64,000 nucleotides of DNA, taken from assembly GCA_947478405.1 (NCBI GenBank), contig CANJVX010000001.1, positions 1-64,000 on the forward strand, read 5' to 3'. A program made the position numbers and the translations under genes. The notes under the pieces are model-generated. The model was not told where the DNA came from. It saw only the letters and a program-made list of their open reading frames with translations, and did not search any database. How positions within the stretch are numbered: position 1 is the first letter of the stretch; every line of letters starts with the position of its first letter. Positions 44,604 through 55,239 of this stretch are shown in pieces. The DNA comes from Beijerinckiaceae bacterium. Its GTDB lineage: Bacteria > Pseudomonadota > Alphaproteobacteria > Rhizobiales > Beijerinckiaceae.

Positions 44604-45555
44604 CCTTTTCTCAAAGCCGCTCGACAAACCGCTTTTCGAGCGCATGGTTATTGTTGGTGTCGGGCTCATTGGATCATCGCTTTTGCGCGCTGCACGCCAG
44701 CGCAATCTGGTGAAGACTTTAGTGGCCGCAGATTGTTCGGCTGATGTGTGCGCCCGGGTCGCTGAAATTGGCATTGCAGACGAAATTTTCCAGGATGCAA
44801 ATCAGGCCGTCCGCGGCGCTGATCTTGTCATTCTCTGTACGCCTGTTGGCAATATAGGCACGGTCGCCGCCGAGATCGCACCGCATCTGCGCGCTGGGGC
44901 TATTCTGTCTGATGTGGGCTCAGTCAAAGCATCAGTCGTGGCGGCAGTTCAGCCGCATTTGTCGCAAGATGTTCATTTTGTGCCCGCACATCCTGTCGCA
45001 GGTACAGAATATTCCGGACCAGATGCTGGCTTCTCAACACTCTTTTCCGAGCGTTGGTGTATCTTGACGCCACCCGAAGGGTCGGATCCAGATGCCGTGA
45101 AAAAGCTTCAGGAATTCTGGACCGAGATTGGTTCGAATGTGGAAATCATGACACCCGCGCATCATGATCTCGTGCTGGCTATTACCAGCCATGTTCCACA
45201 TCTGATTGCTTATAATATTGTTGGCACAGCTGCAGATCTTGAAGAAGTTACGCAGTCTGAAGTTATCAAGTTCTCGGCTGGCGGCTTCCGTGATTTCACC
45301 CGCATCGCTGCTTCCGATCCGACAATGTGGCGCGATATTTTTCTCAATAACAAGGAAGCGGTTCTCGAAATGCTCGGTCGTTTCAACGAGGATCTAGCGG
45401 CCTTGCAACGGATGATTCGTTGGGGCGATGGACAAGGATTGTCTGATTTGTTTACCCGAACCCGCGCTATCAGGCGCAGCATTATTGCGCAGGGACAGGA
45501 CGCAGCTGCCGCTGATTTTGGTCGCCGCGGTGCGTCCGGCGAAAAGCCTCAGTAA
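44596..45555 (+). CDS. tyrC: Prephenate/arogenate dehydrogenase
   Basis: [45 protein letters not shown]. Confidence 0.93.
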   Translation: MADLFSKPLDKPLFERMVIVGVGLIGSSLLRAARQRNLVKTLVAADCSADVCARVAEIGIADEIFQDANQAVRGADLVILCTPVGNIGTVAAEIAPHLRAGAILSDVGSVKASVVAAVQPHLSQDVHFVPAHPVAGTEYSGPDAGFSTLFSERWCILTPPEGSDPDAVKKLQEFWTEIGSNVEIMTPAHHDLVLAITSHVPHLIAYNIVGTAADLEEVTQSEVIKFSAGGFRDFTRIAASDPTMWRDIFLNNKEAVLEMLGRFNEDLAALQRMIRWGDGQGLSDLFTRTRAIRRSIIAQGQDAAAADFGRRGASGEKPQ

Positions 45556-46559
45556 AGCGGCGTGAGAACCGGACCGCTTCGCAAGGGTCCAAAGAAAAAA
45601 CGGCTATCTTGAAAACGAAGCGGCATTTGGACGGCCGACCCATCTTTCCGCTCAAGCAAAGCTCCCGCGAGTTGCGCAGTATTTCTGGGAACAAAATGAG
45701 CGAGTAGGGGGCTGGCGCCGCGTATACCAACAGCTAGCTCGCCCTGTATCCGATGTGACGGATCAAGACCTAGGACGCCCTTTCCCTCGAAGGCAAAATT
45801 CCCTTTTGAGATACGGCTAGCCTCAAGCAACAATTGACCATTCTGTGAGCGCCAATTTTCAAGCAAGGATTGCCATGCATTTGCCCGCAAACCAAGTGTT
45901 TGGGTTAATGTTCCGTTGAGCTCAACTAATCCAGCCTCTTGATTTCCAATTAACGCATCAAGATTTGATGAACGGATGCCATCAAGGCGTAGTGCGAAAT
46001 CGACAGCGCGGTCTTCGGTGGACCGCGCTGTATCGGTGCGCAGATGAAGCTCAGCCGTCTTCATCATCAACACAGGTCTATCCGTGGGATCGCTTGGCTT
46101 GAATTCTGCGACGGTGATCGATAGGCGCTCAAGGTCACGACCAAACCGCGCTGAAATGCGCATGCTGCTCCATGTCCAAAGAGAGAGAGAGCCGGCGCTA
46201 TCGATTTGGAACGGGCCACTCACATCAGCTAGTGCGAGTTTTGGACTGTAGATTTGTGCCACTGCATGAAAAGACCCCAGTTCGGCGCGCAAGTTCGCGG
46301 TTGTGACCTTTATGGAAGAACAATTCAGCTCAATGCGAAACGGATAACCACCGATCACCTTGTCTGCACAATTCCAATTCCGACCTGCAGTTTTTTCGGC
46401 TGCCATCCAGCTCGCAAGAGCCTCTTCGGCCTTCTGCGATCCGTAAAGCCAGAAACAAGACCAACAAAAAGAGATAAGAAAGAGAAGCCCGGGCGCAAGA
46501 TAAAGGCCGAGGCGGCTCACCGCTTGCGGGGCTTTCTCTGGGGTTTCATATTGCGTCAT
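45549..46559 (-). CDS. DUF2125 domain protein
   Basis: N-terminal TM, WMAAEKTAGRNWNCADKVIGGYPFRIELNC pattern; next to tyrC. Confidence 0.8.
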   Translation of the reverse strand: MTQYETPEKAPQAVSRLGLYLAPGLLFLISFCWSCFWLYGSQKAEEALASWMAAEKTAGRNWNCADKVIGGYPFRIELNCSSIKVTTANLRAELGSFHAVAQIYSPKLALADVSGPFQIDSAGSLSLWTWSSMRISARFGRDLERLSITVAEFKPSDPTDRPVLMMKTAELHLRTDTARSTEDRAVDFALRLDGIRSSNLDALIGNQEAGLVELNGTLTQTLGLRANAWQSLLENWRSQNGQLLLEASRISKGNFAFEGKGVLGLDPSHRIQGELAVGIRGASPLLAHFVPRNTAQLAGALLERKDGSAVQMPLRFQDSRFFFGPLRSGPVLTPLY

Positions 46560-46582
46560 AGTGATGATCCTGACTGCGGTTC

Positions 46583-47116
46583 ATGATGCAAGATAGCGAT
46601 TGCAAAGATCTCTGGGTTTTCGGATATGGATCCCTGATGTGGCGTCCGGGTTTCGAATTTGAAGAGCGTTACCCCGCCCTTGTCTATGGTTACCACAGGT
46701 CTCTATGCATTTTCTCTCACGTCCATCGCGGCACGCCGGAAAGGCCAGGTCTCGTCTTGGGCCTTGATCGCGGGGGTGCGTGCCGTGGCTTCGCGTTTCG
46801 TGTGGCGCCCTCGAACCGCCAGGCGACACTTGATTATCTTCGTGAGCGCGAGCAGGTCACTTCCGTCTATATAGAGACTTGGTTGAGCGCGCGTCTGCAA
46901 TCTAGTCGATCTGTCACTGCCGTGGCCTACGTGGTTGATCCTGCGCATTCTCAATATGCGGGGCGGTTGCCATATTACGAGCTCGTTCGTTTGGTGCGAC
47001 AAGGGCAAGGTATTTCGGGAGCAAATATTGATTACATCCGGTCGACCTATGAGCATTTGTACGCTGCTGGTGTTCGAGATCCCGATCTAGCAGCACTTAT
47101 TGCCGAACTGAGCTGA
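46583..47116 (+). CDS. chaC: ChaC-like gamma-glutamylcyclotransferase
   Basis: LWVFGYGSLMWRPGFEFEERYPALVYGYHRSLCIFS. Confidence 0.93.
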   Translation: MMQDSDCKDLWVFGYGSLMWRPGFEFEERYPALVYGYHRSLCIFSHVHRGTPERPGLVLGLDRGGACRGFAFRVAPSNRQATLDYLREREQVTSVYIETWLSARLQSSRSVTAVAYVVDPAHSQYAGRLPYYELVRLVRQGQGISGANIDYIRSTYEHLYAAGVRDPDLAALIAELS

Positions 47117-47120
47117 CCCT

Positions 47121-47885
47121 TTAGGGCAGGTTTCGATTTTTCTCGATAATGGGACGAAGTGAAAAATCTTGCGCTAAGGCTTCTTCTATCAGCCGCTCGG
47201 ATGCCATTTCCATCGTTTCTTGGAGGTGAAGGAAAAATGCCTGCTTCTCCATGCCTGGCGCAATCGGTGGGAGAATATCGACAATAATTATTCCCGGCCG
47301 CTTGAGGAGGCTTCGGCGCGCCCAGTAGAGGCCAGAGTTCAAAGCAATGGGCAGGCAGGGCACATGGCCGGAATCGTAAAGGTGGGCGACACCGAATTTG
47401 TATTTCGGCGGCGCGCCGGCTGGCCGACGCGTCCCTTCAGGAAAAATAAAGAGCTGCCGCCCTTCGGCAAAGATTTGCTTGGCTTTGATTTCGGCCTGAG
47501 CCATGGCGCTACTGCCCGAGGTTCGGTCAACGGCGATCTGGTCAGCCTTCCAAAGGTACCAGCCAAACAAGGGTATGTAGGTGAGTTCACGCTTCAGAAT
47601 ATAGCAGAAATCATCAAACAGCATGATGAGTGCAAACGTTTCCCATGCGGATTGGTGTTTGGCTGCAACGATAAAGGGCGCGTTCGGGATATTTTCCAGT
47701 CCACGAAACTCGACATGTATGTGGCATACGACCTTCAGCAACCATAAAGAGCTTTTTGCCCAAACTTTTCCGATCCGGAAAACGGCTGAACGGTTCATTA
47801 CCAACGTCGGAAGGGCAATGATCAGCAGGACCGTGAGATTGGCATAGAAGAGGACATTGAAGATGATTGATCGAATGAAAACCAT
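47121..47885 (-). CDS. plsC: 1-acylglycerol-3-phosphate acyltransferase
   Basis: AAKHQSAWETFAL, FIFPEGTRRPAG; start taken at MVFIRSIIFN (47885). Confidence 0.92.
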   Translation of the reverse strand: MVFIRSIIFNVLFYANLTVLLIIALPTLVMNRSAVFRIGKVWAKSSLWLLKVVCHIHVEFRGLENIPNAPFIVAAKHQSAWETFALIMLFDDFCYILKRELTYIPLFGWYLWKADQIAVDRTSGSSAMAQAEIKAKQIFAEGRQLFIFPEGTRRPAGAPPKYKFGVAHLYDSGHVPCLPIALNSGLYWARRSLLKRPGIIIVDILPPIAPGMEKQAFFLHLQETMEMASERLIEEALAQDFSLRPIIEKNRNLP

Positions 47886-47899
47886 GATAAGAGGCGACC

Positions 47900-48517
47900 T
47901 CAATTCAGGATCGGTTTGATGAGAGCCCATAATTTCCGAGCAGCAATCCGCCCGGAAACCAGAACATATTTGACATATTCTGTACCGATCAGGCGTAGCG
48001 TCTGAGTTGATTGCCACCAACCAACCTCGCGCATTCTTATGCTGACAACTGGATAAGGGATCAGCGTAAATTGAGGTAGTGCATCATGCAGCTCCGCTAG
48101 CGCGCGCGGCATGTGATAATTCGACGTAACGACGATGATTGATTTTTCTATTTCATGCTGTTCGACCCAACGGCGGGCTTCGCGGGCATTGCCAAAGGTA
48201 TTCATGGCCTCGTAGCCAAGATCCATGCAGCAATTGATCAGATCACGAAATTTCGGGCTGAGATGACCAATTTCGACGCGCGTGATCCCCGGATGAACGC
48301 CCGTGATGAGAAGACGTCTTGCATGTCCTTTTGAGAAAAGTTCGATGGCGTCCGGGATGCGGTCTGCGCTGCCCGTTAGCACAATCATGCCATCGGCCTG
48401 CTGCCCGGGAATCGTCGATTGTCGCTCAACTTTCAGCGCAAAGGCAATAAATCCGGCCAGAGCCGCCAGTGAGATTAAAAAAAATACCCAAAATGCGCGC
48501 CCGAATGACCGCTTCAC
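47900..48517 (-). CDS. DUF218 (SanA/YdcF-like) family protein
   Basis: GMIVLTGSADRIPDAIELFSKGHARRLLITGVHPG, VVTSNYHMPRAL. Confidence 0.88.
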   Translation of the reverse strand: MKRSFGRAFWVFFLISLAALAGFIAFALKVERQSTIPGQQADGMIVLTGSADRIPDAIELFSKGHARRLLITGVHPGITRVEIGHLSPKFRDLINCCMDLGYEAMNTFGNAREARRWVEQHEIEKSIIVVTSNYHMPRALAELHDALPQFTLIPYPVVSIRMREVGWWQSTQTLRLIGTEYVKYVLVSGRIAARKLWALIKPILN

Positions 48518-49476
48518 ATCAGTCCTCGTAGGTGACGTAAGACGATGGATCGAGAGGTGACGCCTGTAAGAACCGACACCGATGCGCCAATGGCAGCGAT
48601 TGATATGTATCCAATCAAACCGAGCGAGAAGGTCCCGAACATGGCTTCAAGCTGGTCACCTCCGATGCCGCTAATCCATCGGCTCGAAAGAAGTCCTACG
48701 GTCAGAAAGGTAAGGATGGCAAGGCTTCCCCCGATGAGGCCGCCACGTAACCCGAGCCACAAGAAATGACGTTGAAATTGGCCTGCAATATAAGCGTCTT
48801 TTGCACCCACGAAGTGCAGAACATTGATGACTTCGCGACTACCAGCCATCGCTCCGCGTGTTGCAAATGCAACAGCAAGTGCCATGGCAATCAAAACAAG
48901 AGAGAAGATCACGACAGCAACCAGAACAGTCGTGCGCGACATGATCATAAGACGGTCGACCCATTGCCGGTGATCATCAAGATTCGAACCAGGTACATTT
49001 TGCGACAGTGTCGACCGTAATTTTGAAAGATCGAGACGAGACTGATCATCCAGTTTCAAAATGACCATGCGCGGAACTGGCAATTCTTTAAGATTAAGCC
49101 CAGAGCCAAGCCAGGGTTCTAGGAGTCGCTCCGAATCTGAAGCTGAGAGCGCAGAGACCTCCCTCACCCCATCCGTTGCCCTGGCGATTTCTTCAACCTT
49201 TCGGACGTCGAGTTCAATATTTCGTCCAGCAGCAGGCTTGATTTGAATACTCATCTCACGCGCAACATCTTGCCGCCAACCGTGTGAAACATCGCTGACA
49301 AGTATTGCTGTTCCCGCAGTGATTGAAGCCAGAAAGGTCATAATGGCGATCACGGTCACAAGGGCGCGTGTGGCAATTGCATTAGGCGGAACCAAAGCGA
49401 CATCGCGTCGGCCGAAGCCTTCACCATATCCATTTTCTTCAGCGGACATACGAAGCGTGGACATGGATCGCCTCAA
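48514..49476 (-). CDS. ftsX: Cell division protein FtsX
   Basis: Membrane protein, VINVLHFVGAKDAYIAGQFQRHFLWLGLRGGLIGG; adjacent to ftsE. Confidence 0.92.
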   Translation of the reverse strand: MRRSMSTLRMSAEENGYGEGFGRRDVALVPPNAIATRALVTVIAIMTFLASITAGTAILVSDVSHGWRQDVAREMSIQIKPAAGRNIELDVRKVEEIARATDGVREVSALSASDSERLLEPWLGSGLNLKELPVPRMVILKLDDQSRLDLSKLRSTLSQNVPGSNLDDHRQWVDRLMIMSRTTVLVAVVIFSLVLIAMALAVAFATRGAMAGSREVINVLHFVGAKDAYIAGQFQRHFLWLGLRGGLIGGSLAILTFLTVGLLSSRWISGIGGDQLEAMFGTFSLGLIGYISIAAIGASVSVLTGVTSRSIVLRHLRGLM

Positions 49477-50153
49477 TCGTAGATGTGAAGCCGGCCATCG
49501 CCGAGAACGAGTCGGCGAGCACCATCGAATTGGTCCATCAGTCCAAGGTCATGCGTGGCAATTACCACAGACGTGCCAGACCGATGCAACTCAAGAAAAA
49601 GACGCAGCAATCTGCGCGCAAGGCTCGGATCGACGTTACCAGTGGGCTCATCAGCGAGTAGGAGCTCTGGGCGCACAATCAGGGCTCGGGCAATGGCTGC
49701 GCGCTGCTTCTCGCCGCCCGATAAGACGGGAGGGAGCACATGCATGCGATCACCCAGTCCAACCCAGCCCAGAAGTTCGACGACTTCTGCGCGGTAATTC
49801 GCCTCATCGCGACCTTGGACGCGCAAAGGCAGGGCGACGTTTTCATAGGTGGTGAGATGATCGAGCAGGCGGAAATCCTGAAAGACCACGCCTATCTTTC
49901 GCCTCAGGGCGGTGATTCCATCCTTGCTCAACGCCGCCGCATCCTGACCGAAAAGTGATATGAAACCGCGCGTCGGCTGCAGTGACAAAAGGATCAGACG
50001 CAGGAGCGTGGTTTTTCCCGCCCCGGACGGACCCGTCAGGAACTGAAAAGATTGCGGCTCGATCGTAAATGTCAGGTCCCGAAGCACTTCGGGCCCCATT
50101 CCGTATCGCAGACCCACATTATTGAACCGGACTAGTCCCGCGTTTTCGAGCAT
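49473..50153 (-). CDS. ftsE: Cell division ATP-binding protein FtsE
   Basis: LTGPSGAGKTTLLRLILL, LSGGEKQRAAIARALIVRPELLLADEPTGNVD. Confidence 0.96.
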   Translation of the reverse strand: MLENAGLVRFNNVGLRYGMGPEVLRDLTFTIEPQSFQFLTGPSGAGKTTLLRLILLSLQPTRGFISLFGQDAAALSKDGITALRRKIGVVFQDFRLLDHLTTYENVALPLRVQGRDEANYRAEVVELLGWVGLGDRMHVLPPVLSGGEKQRAAIARALIVRPELLLADEPTGNVDPSLARRLLRLFLELHRSGTSVVIATHDLGLMDQFDGARRLVLGDGRLHIYD

Positions 50154-50312
50154 GCCCTTCCTTACGGCAGCCGTGCCTGAGGCTTTATGCGCCAGATGGA
50201 TCGATAATACGAAGCGAATCGAGACGCGAGCTTAGCAGGTCAGCGGCTTTTCCTCGACACTCGGTAAAGCTTCGGCTAGGTCAGCCCAACAAGTGGGCAT
50301 CAGACGGATTAA

Positions 50313-50846
50313 GTGATGAATGAGACGCGTCAGGTACGGGTTCTTTATAGCGAAGCGGAGATTTCCGCTCGGGTAGAGGCCATGGCGGAAGCCCTGAGCA
50401 AGGGCGAATTCCAGAATCTGCTTGTAGTGGCGGTTCTGAAGGGCTCCTTCATGTTTGCCGCAGACCTCCTTCGCGCGATGCATCGACGCGGGTTGAAGCC
50501 ACATGTCGAGTTTGTTCACCTGTCAAGCTATCTCGAGGGCACGGTATCGCAGGGGCACGTCACCATCTTGAAGGATATAGAATCCGACGTCTCCGGCCGT
50601 GACGTACTGCTGGTCGACGATATCCTTGAATCCGGTCGGACGCTGGCGTTTGCCAAGGACCTACTTTCCGCACGTGGTGCGCGCAAGGTTATGCTCGGCG
50701 TCATGCTGGAAAAGCCGCATAAGCGCGTGGTGCAGATCGATGCTGACTATGTAGGTTTTAAATGCCCTGACGAGTTTGTCGTCGGCTATGGCATGGACGT
50801 CGCGCATAATTATCGCGAATTGCCCTTTATAGGTGTAGTCAACTGA
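50313..50846 (+). CDS. hpt: Hypoxanthine phosphoribosyltransferase
   Basis: VLKGSFMFAADLLRAM, VLLVDDILESGRTLAFA. Confidence 0.94.
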   Translation: MMNETRQVRVLYSEAEISARVEAMAEALSKGEFQNLLVVAVLKGSFMFAADLLRAMHRRGLKPHVEFVHLSSYLEGTVSQGHVTILKDIESDVSGRDVLLVDDILESGRTLAFAKDLLSARGARKVMLGVMLEKPHKRVVQIDADYVGFKCPDEFVVGYGMDVAHNYRELPFIGVVN

Positions 50847-51124
50847 CTTTCAGAGTTTCAATATCTACAACGTCCAAAATCGGACGATCTCGATGCCGGG
50901 CTGAAGACAACCCGCCCCTCTTAGGAAGAAATCAGTTTTTAATATCGGGAGTGGAAATTTTTATAAGGTCTTTATGGATTTCGGCAGCAATTCCCCAGCC
51001 CTCTCATTGACAAGACGCAGGGTGTTTTTGCCGACACTGCTCAGAATCAAGTCACCATTTCCAACCCATAAATGTGCGGTCAAAGTCTACTTTTCAAGGT
51101 CTGGGAAACGGTCGCAGCGTCAGC

Positions 51125-52810
51125 TCAGTTCCCTTCATCCAGAAGACGGCGGGCGATGACTTGTGCCTGAATCTCGGCCGCACCTTCGAAAATATTCAGA
51201 ATTCGTGCGTCGCACAGAACACGAGAAATTGGATATTCGAGGGCGAAACCATTTCCACCATGAATCTGTAAAGCATTGTCTGCTGCGGCCCAGGCAACCC
51301 GCGCCCCTAGCAATTTTGCCATGCCAGCCTCAACGTCGCAGCGCTTGTCTGCGTCTTTTGCGCGGGCGGAAAAATAGGTGAGTTGGCGTGCGATATGGAT
51401 TTCAACCGCCATCATCGCAATCTTGTCGGCTACACGCGGGAACTTTAGGAGTGGCTTACCGAATTGGATTCTCTCATGCGCATAGCGCAGACCAAGCTCA
51501 AGTGCATTTTGGGCAACACCAACAGCTCGTGCGGCTGTCTGAATGCGCGCAGATTCGAATGTCTGCATGAGCTGCTTGAAGCCTTGACCTTCGACGTCCC
51601 CGAGAAGATTGCCTACAGGCACTTCAAACCCATCAAAAGCTATTTCATATTCTTTCATACCTCGATAGCCGAGCACTTCAATCTCGCCACCCGACATGCC
51701 GCTCGCTGGAAATGGATTTTCGTCCGTTCTACGCGGCTTGCGTGCCAAAAACATAGACAGACCTTTATATCCAGGCTCAGCAGGATTGGTGCGCGCGAGC
51801 ACCGTCATAAGGTCGGCACGTACAGGATGGGTAATCCATGTCTTGTTTCCACTGATTTTGTAGGTGCCTTCATCTTTCACGGCACGCGTGCGCAAGGATG
51901 CCAGATCAGATCCGGTATTAGGCTCAGTAAAAACAGCTGTAGGTAGAATCTCGCCTGAAGCAATCTTGGGCAGGAATTCCTGCTTCTGTTCTTCCGTTCC
52001 GCCGCAAAGAATAAGTTCGGCAGCAATTTCGGAACGTGTTCCAAGAGAGCCAACACCAATGTAGGCGCGCGACAATTCCTCAGTCACGACACACATAGCG
52101 ATTTTGCCAAGACCCATGCCGCCATATTCTTCGGGGATTGTCAGACCAAAAACACCAAGGTTTGAGAGTCCATCAACAATCTCAAACGGAATATAGGCAT
52201 TGGTCAGATGCCATTCATGCGCATGAGGTGCCACTTCGCCCTCACCGAATTTTCGGATCTCATCGCGAATCGATTCCATTGTGTCATCGAGACCAGAAAC
52301 ACCGATCATTGCAGCTGAATCGAGTGTGGCGATTAAAGCGACAAGTCGTGCGCGGTTCGTTGCTGTGTTTCCAATGCAAATCATGCGCGTCACGGCACCT
52401 GAACGGAGTGCAGCAACATGTTCTGGCGAAAGACCAAAATCTTCTGGGCGAATAAATTCGCCTTGGTTCATCGGAATGCCGCCAAAAATTTGCGCGAGAT
52501 ATTCACCAATGCCAATTTGCGTCAGTAATCTTTCCGTCTCGCCAAAACGTCCCTCGATATCGAGACGCTCCGCATAAGCGATCATTTCCCGTATTGCTTC
52601 GACATAGGTCGCAATCCAGGCGAGGCCATGGCCCTCATGTTGCGCTTGTTCGAAGAGCTCAGATGAAATCTTGCCATTCGTAGAAACATGGGTGCGAACG
52701 AGTCCGCGCACGTCTGCATAAAGAATTTCAACCGAGGCGAAGGCCTCTCGGGCGGTTTGCAGCATGTCCAGCTGCTCGGCGGTGTTCAGCTGCGCTAGTT
52801 GGGCAGTCAT
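51125..52810 (-). CDS. mcd: (2S)-methylsuccinyl-CoA dehydrogenase (EMC pathway)
   Basis: Acyl-CoA dehydrogenase (TEPNTGSDLASLRTRA, QIHGGNGFALEYPISRVLCDARILNIFEGAAEIQ) with the long N-terminal extension typical of Mcd; next to ccr/ecm; start taken at MTAQLAQ. Confidence 0.88.
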   Translation of the reverse strand: MTAQLAQLNTAEQLDMLQTAREAFASVEILYADVRGLVRTHVSTNGKISSELFEQAQHEGHGLAWIATYVEAIREMIAYAERLDIEGRFGETERLLTQIGIGEYLAQIFGGIPMNQGEFIRPEDFGLSPEHVAALRSGAVTRMICIGNTATNRARLVALIATLDSAAMIGVSGLDDTMESIRDEIRKFGEGEVAPHAHEWHLTNAYIPFEIVDGLSNLGVFGLTIPEEYGGMGLGKIAMCVVTEELSRAYIGVGSLGTRSEIAAELILCGGTEEQKQEFLPKIASGEILPTAVFTEPNTGSDLASLRTRAVKDEGTYKISGNKTWITHPVRADLMTVLARTNPAEPGYKGLSMFLARKPRRTDENPFPASGMSGGEIEVLGYRGMKEYEIAFDGFEVPVGNLLGDVEGQGFKQLMQTFESARIQTAARAVGVAQNALELGLRYAHERIQFGKPLLKFPRVADKIAMMAVEIHIARQLTYFSARAKDADKRCDVEAGMAKLLGARVAWAAADNALQIHGGNGFALEYPISRVLCDARILNIFEGAAEIQAQVIARRLLDEGN

Positions 52811-52836
52811 CGCGTCATCTCCCGGGATTTGCGCAA

Positions 52837-52853
52837 TTGTTGCATCGCAGCAT
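52837..52853. promoter_or_regulatory. Candidate EMC operator copy 1 (TTGTTGC-ATC-GCAGCAT), upstream of mcd
   Basis: Shares TGTTGC-N3-GCA-N-CAT with the two copies between ccr and ecm. Confidence 0.45.
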
Positions 52854-52897
52854 GCCGCGGGCATTTGGGCAATCCCTCTTTTGGACGCCCGTCTTCC

Positions 52898-53812
52898 TCA
52901 GCGCCGCACGGCTAATGCAACTCCGATTGATGTGATCAACATGCCCGCAATCTGGGGTGCAATGAGCGTCTCTTGGAAGAAAAAGTAGGCCTGAAGAGCC
53001 GCAACTGGTGGAACCAAATAGATGAGCTGGGCGGAGCGGGCCACTTCACCCCGGCGAAGGAGAAAGAGCAGAAGCGCAATTGAGACAATTGAAAGGGCAA
53101 TCACTGACCATGCGAGACTAAGTAGGGTGCTGGTTGAAGTACCTATCCGCATGTCTTCAAAAAGGATCGCGAGAGGCAGCGTAAAAAGGCCGGCGCCCAA
53201 AAATTGAAGGCAGGCAACGCTGCGTAGGTCTCCGCCATACAGGAACCGCTTTTGGTAAAAAGTTCCGAGGGTTAGCGAGATCATGCCGCCCGTATTGATC
53301 AACAGCAGCCAAACCATCCCCGAAAACGCTTCGGTATCTACTGAGATGAGTTTGGGTGCCAACACCATGACGATCCCTGTAAAGCCCAGCCCAATGCCCG
53401 CCCACTGAACAGGACTGACCCGTTCACCAGCCAGTTGGGGGGCAAGAATTGCTGTGAAGATAGGCTGCAATGCGGCCAAAAGGGCGGAGATTGAGGCCGG
53501 AATACCATGTCCGACGGCCCACCAAACCCCGGCGAGATACAGACCATGGATTAAGATGCCTGAGGCGAATGCATGACCTATCTCTTCGCGACTTTGCGGC
53601 CAGAGCGCACCAGAGGCAAAAGCGAATATGGCGAGCAAGGTACTGGCGCATGCATAGCGCAGAACGAGTATTGTCAGCGCGTCAGAATCTTCCGAAATGA
53701 ATCGTGCGACAATCCAGCCCGTCGACCAGAGAAGAACAAATGCGGCCGGCACGACAAAGGCCGCCCAGATATTTCCGCCTGCCTTACTCGCATTCATGTT
53801 CGGACCCTGCAC
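52898..53812 (-). CDS. EamA/DMT-superfamily transporter
   Basis: About ten hydrophobic segments; two EamA-like repeats (LVLRYACASTLLAIFAF; IYLVPPVAALQAYFFFQETLIAPQIAGMLITSIGVALA). Confidence 0.88.
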   Translation of the reverse strand: MQGPNMNASKAGGNIWAAFVVPAAFVLLWSTGWIVARFISEDSDALTILVLRYACASTLLAIFAFASGALWPQSREEIGHAFASGILIHGLYLAGVWWAVGHGIPASISALLAALQPIFTAILAPQLAGERVSPVQWAGIGLGFTGIVMVLAPKLISVDTEAFSGMVWLLLINTGGMISLTLGTFYQKRFLYGGDLRSVACLQFLGAGLFTLPLAILFEDMRIGTSTSTLLSLAWSVIALSIVSIALLLFLLRRGEVARSAQLIYLVPPVAALQAYFFFQETLIAPQIAGMLITSIGVALAVRR

Positions 53813-53917
53813 CGACCATACAAACCGTCTGGATGGTTCGATGCTTATATCAGGTTCATTGATGTAGGCGAGCTGATTACAACCATCTCCAGGTCGTGAA
53901 AACGAGACGCTCTGTTG

Positions 53918-55197
53918 TTACGTGGAACTATGGGCTTCGATCACATCGTCTAATGTTTTCAAACCTGGACGCGGTGAATTCACAAGCACAGCCATATTTC
54001 CTGGCGCATGCTGGTTTTTCCACATTTTCGTATGAGCGGCAGGGATTTTTCCCCATGGAAAAATTTCTCCCATGCACGGATCAATCCGACGATCGAGTAC
54101 GAATTGATTTGCCGCCGACGCCTGTTTCAAATGTGCAAAATGTGAACCTTGAATTCGTTTCTGGCGCATCCAGACGAAACGCGCATCAAAAGTTAGATTA
54201 AAGCCTGTGGTACCGGCACAAAATACAACCATGCCGCCACGCTTCACAACAAAGCATGAGGTTGGGAATGTTTGTTCACCAGGGTGTTCGAAACAATATC
54301 GACATCTTTACGGCCAGTAATATCCCAGATGGCTTTTCCGAACTTTCTGGCTTCCGCCATATAGGCAGAATATTCAGCTGAATTAACTTTCGGTAATTGG
54401 CCCCAACAATTGAAGTCCTTACGATTGAGAACACCGCGTGCACCAAGTGACATGACGAATTCGCGTTTGGATTCATCTGAAATGACGCCAATAGCATTTG
54501 CCCCGGCTGCAGCGCACAGCTGTACAGCAAAGACACCAAGGCCACCCGAGGCACCCCACACAAGCACATTATCGCCGGGCTTCAGGCGATGGGGCTCGTG
54601 GCCAAATAACATGCGATAGGCTGTTGCCAGAGTGAGTGTGTAAGAAGCGCTTTCTTCCCAGCTGAGATGCTTGGGACGCTTCATCAGCTGACGGTCTTGC
54701 ACGCGACAAAATTGTGCGAAGGAGCCATCCGGCGTCTCGTAACCCCAGATGCGCTGACTAGATGAAAACATCGGATCGCCACCGTTGCATTCTTCATCAT
54801 CGCCATCGTCCTGATTACAATGAACGACAACTTCGTCACCAACTTTCCAGCGAGTCACTTTTGAGCCAATAGCCCAGACGATGCCCGAAGCGTCAGATCC
54901 GGCTATATGAAAGGCGTGTTTATGTCCGTCGAGCGGCGAGATGGGCTCGCCGACTGCTGCCCAGACCCCGTTGTAATTAACGCCTGCCGCCATCACGAGA
55001 ACCAGAACGTCATGGCTGTCGAGCGACCATGTAGGAACCACCTCCAGCTGCATGGAGCTTTCCGGTGGGCCGTGGCGTTCTTTGCGGATCGTCCAGGCAT
55101 GCATCTTGGCCGGGACATGGCCGAGGGGAGGGATCTCCCCGATGTCGTAAAGATCCTTCAGCAGCAAAGTGCCGTCCGCTTGTTCTGAACCTGCCAT
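53918..55197 (-). pseudogene. ccr: Crotonyl-CoA carboxylase/reductase, split by a 1-nt frameshift near 54291-54293
   Basis: ORF 54244-55197 matches Ccr through FGKAIWDITGRKDVDIV, then goes out of frame. ORF 53918-54247 ([47 protein letters not shown]) carries the C-terminus. Adding one T restores [24 protein letters not shown]. Confidence 0.85.
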
Positions 55198-55239
55198 GTG
55201 CCGTCTCCTTCGAGCCAGGGCGGGCGAATGTTAGCGCGG

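Noticed and set aside
54285-54295. Programmed frameshifting as explanation for ccr
   Set aside because: Local sequence GAT ATT GTT TCG lacks a slippery heptamer and the T3 run is too short for transcriptional slippage; mutation or sequence error is more likely.
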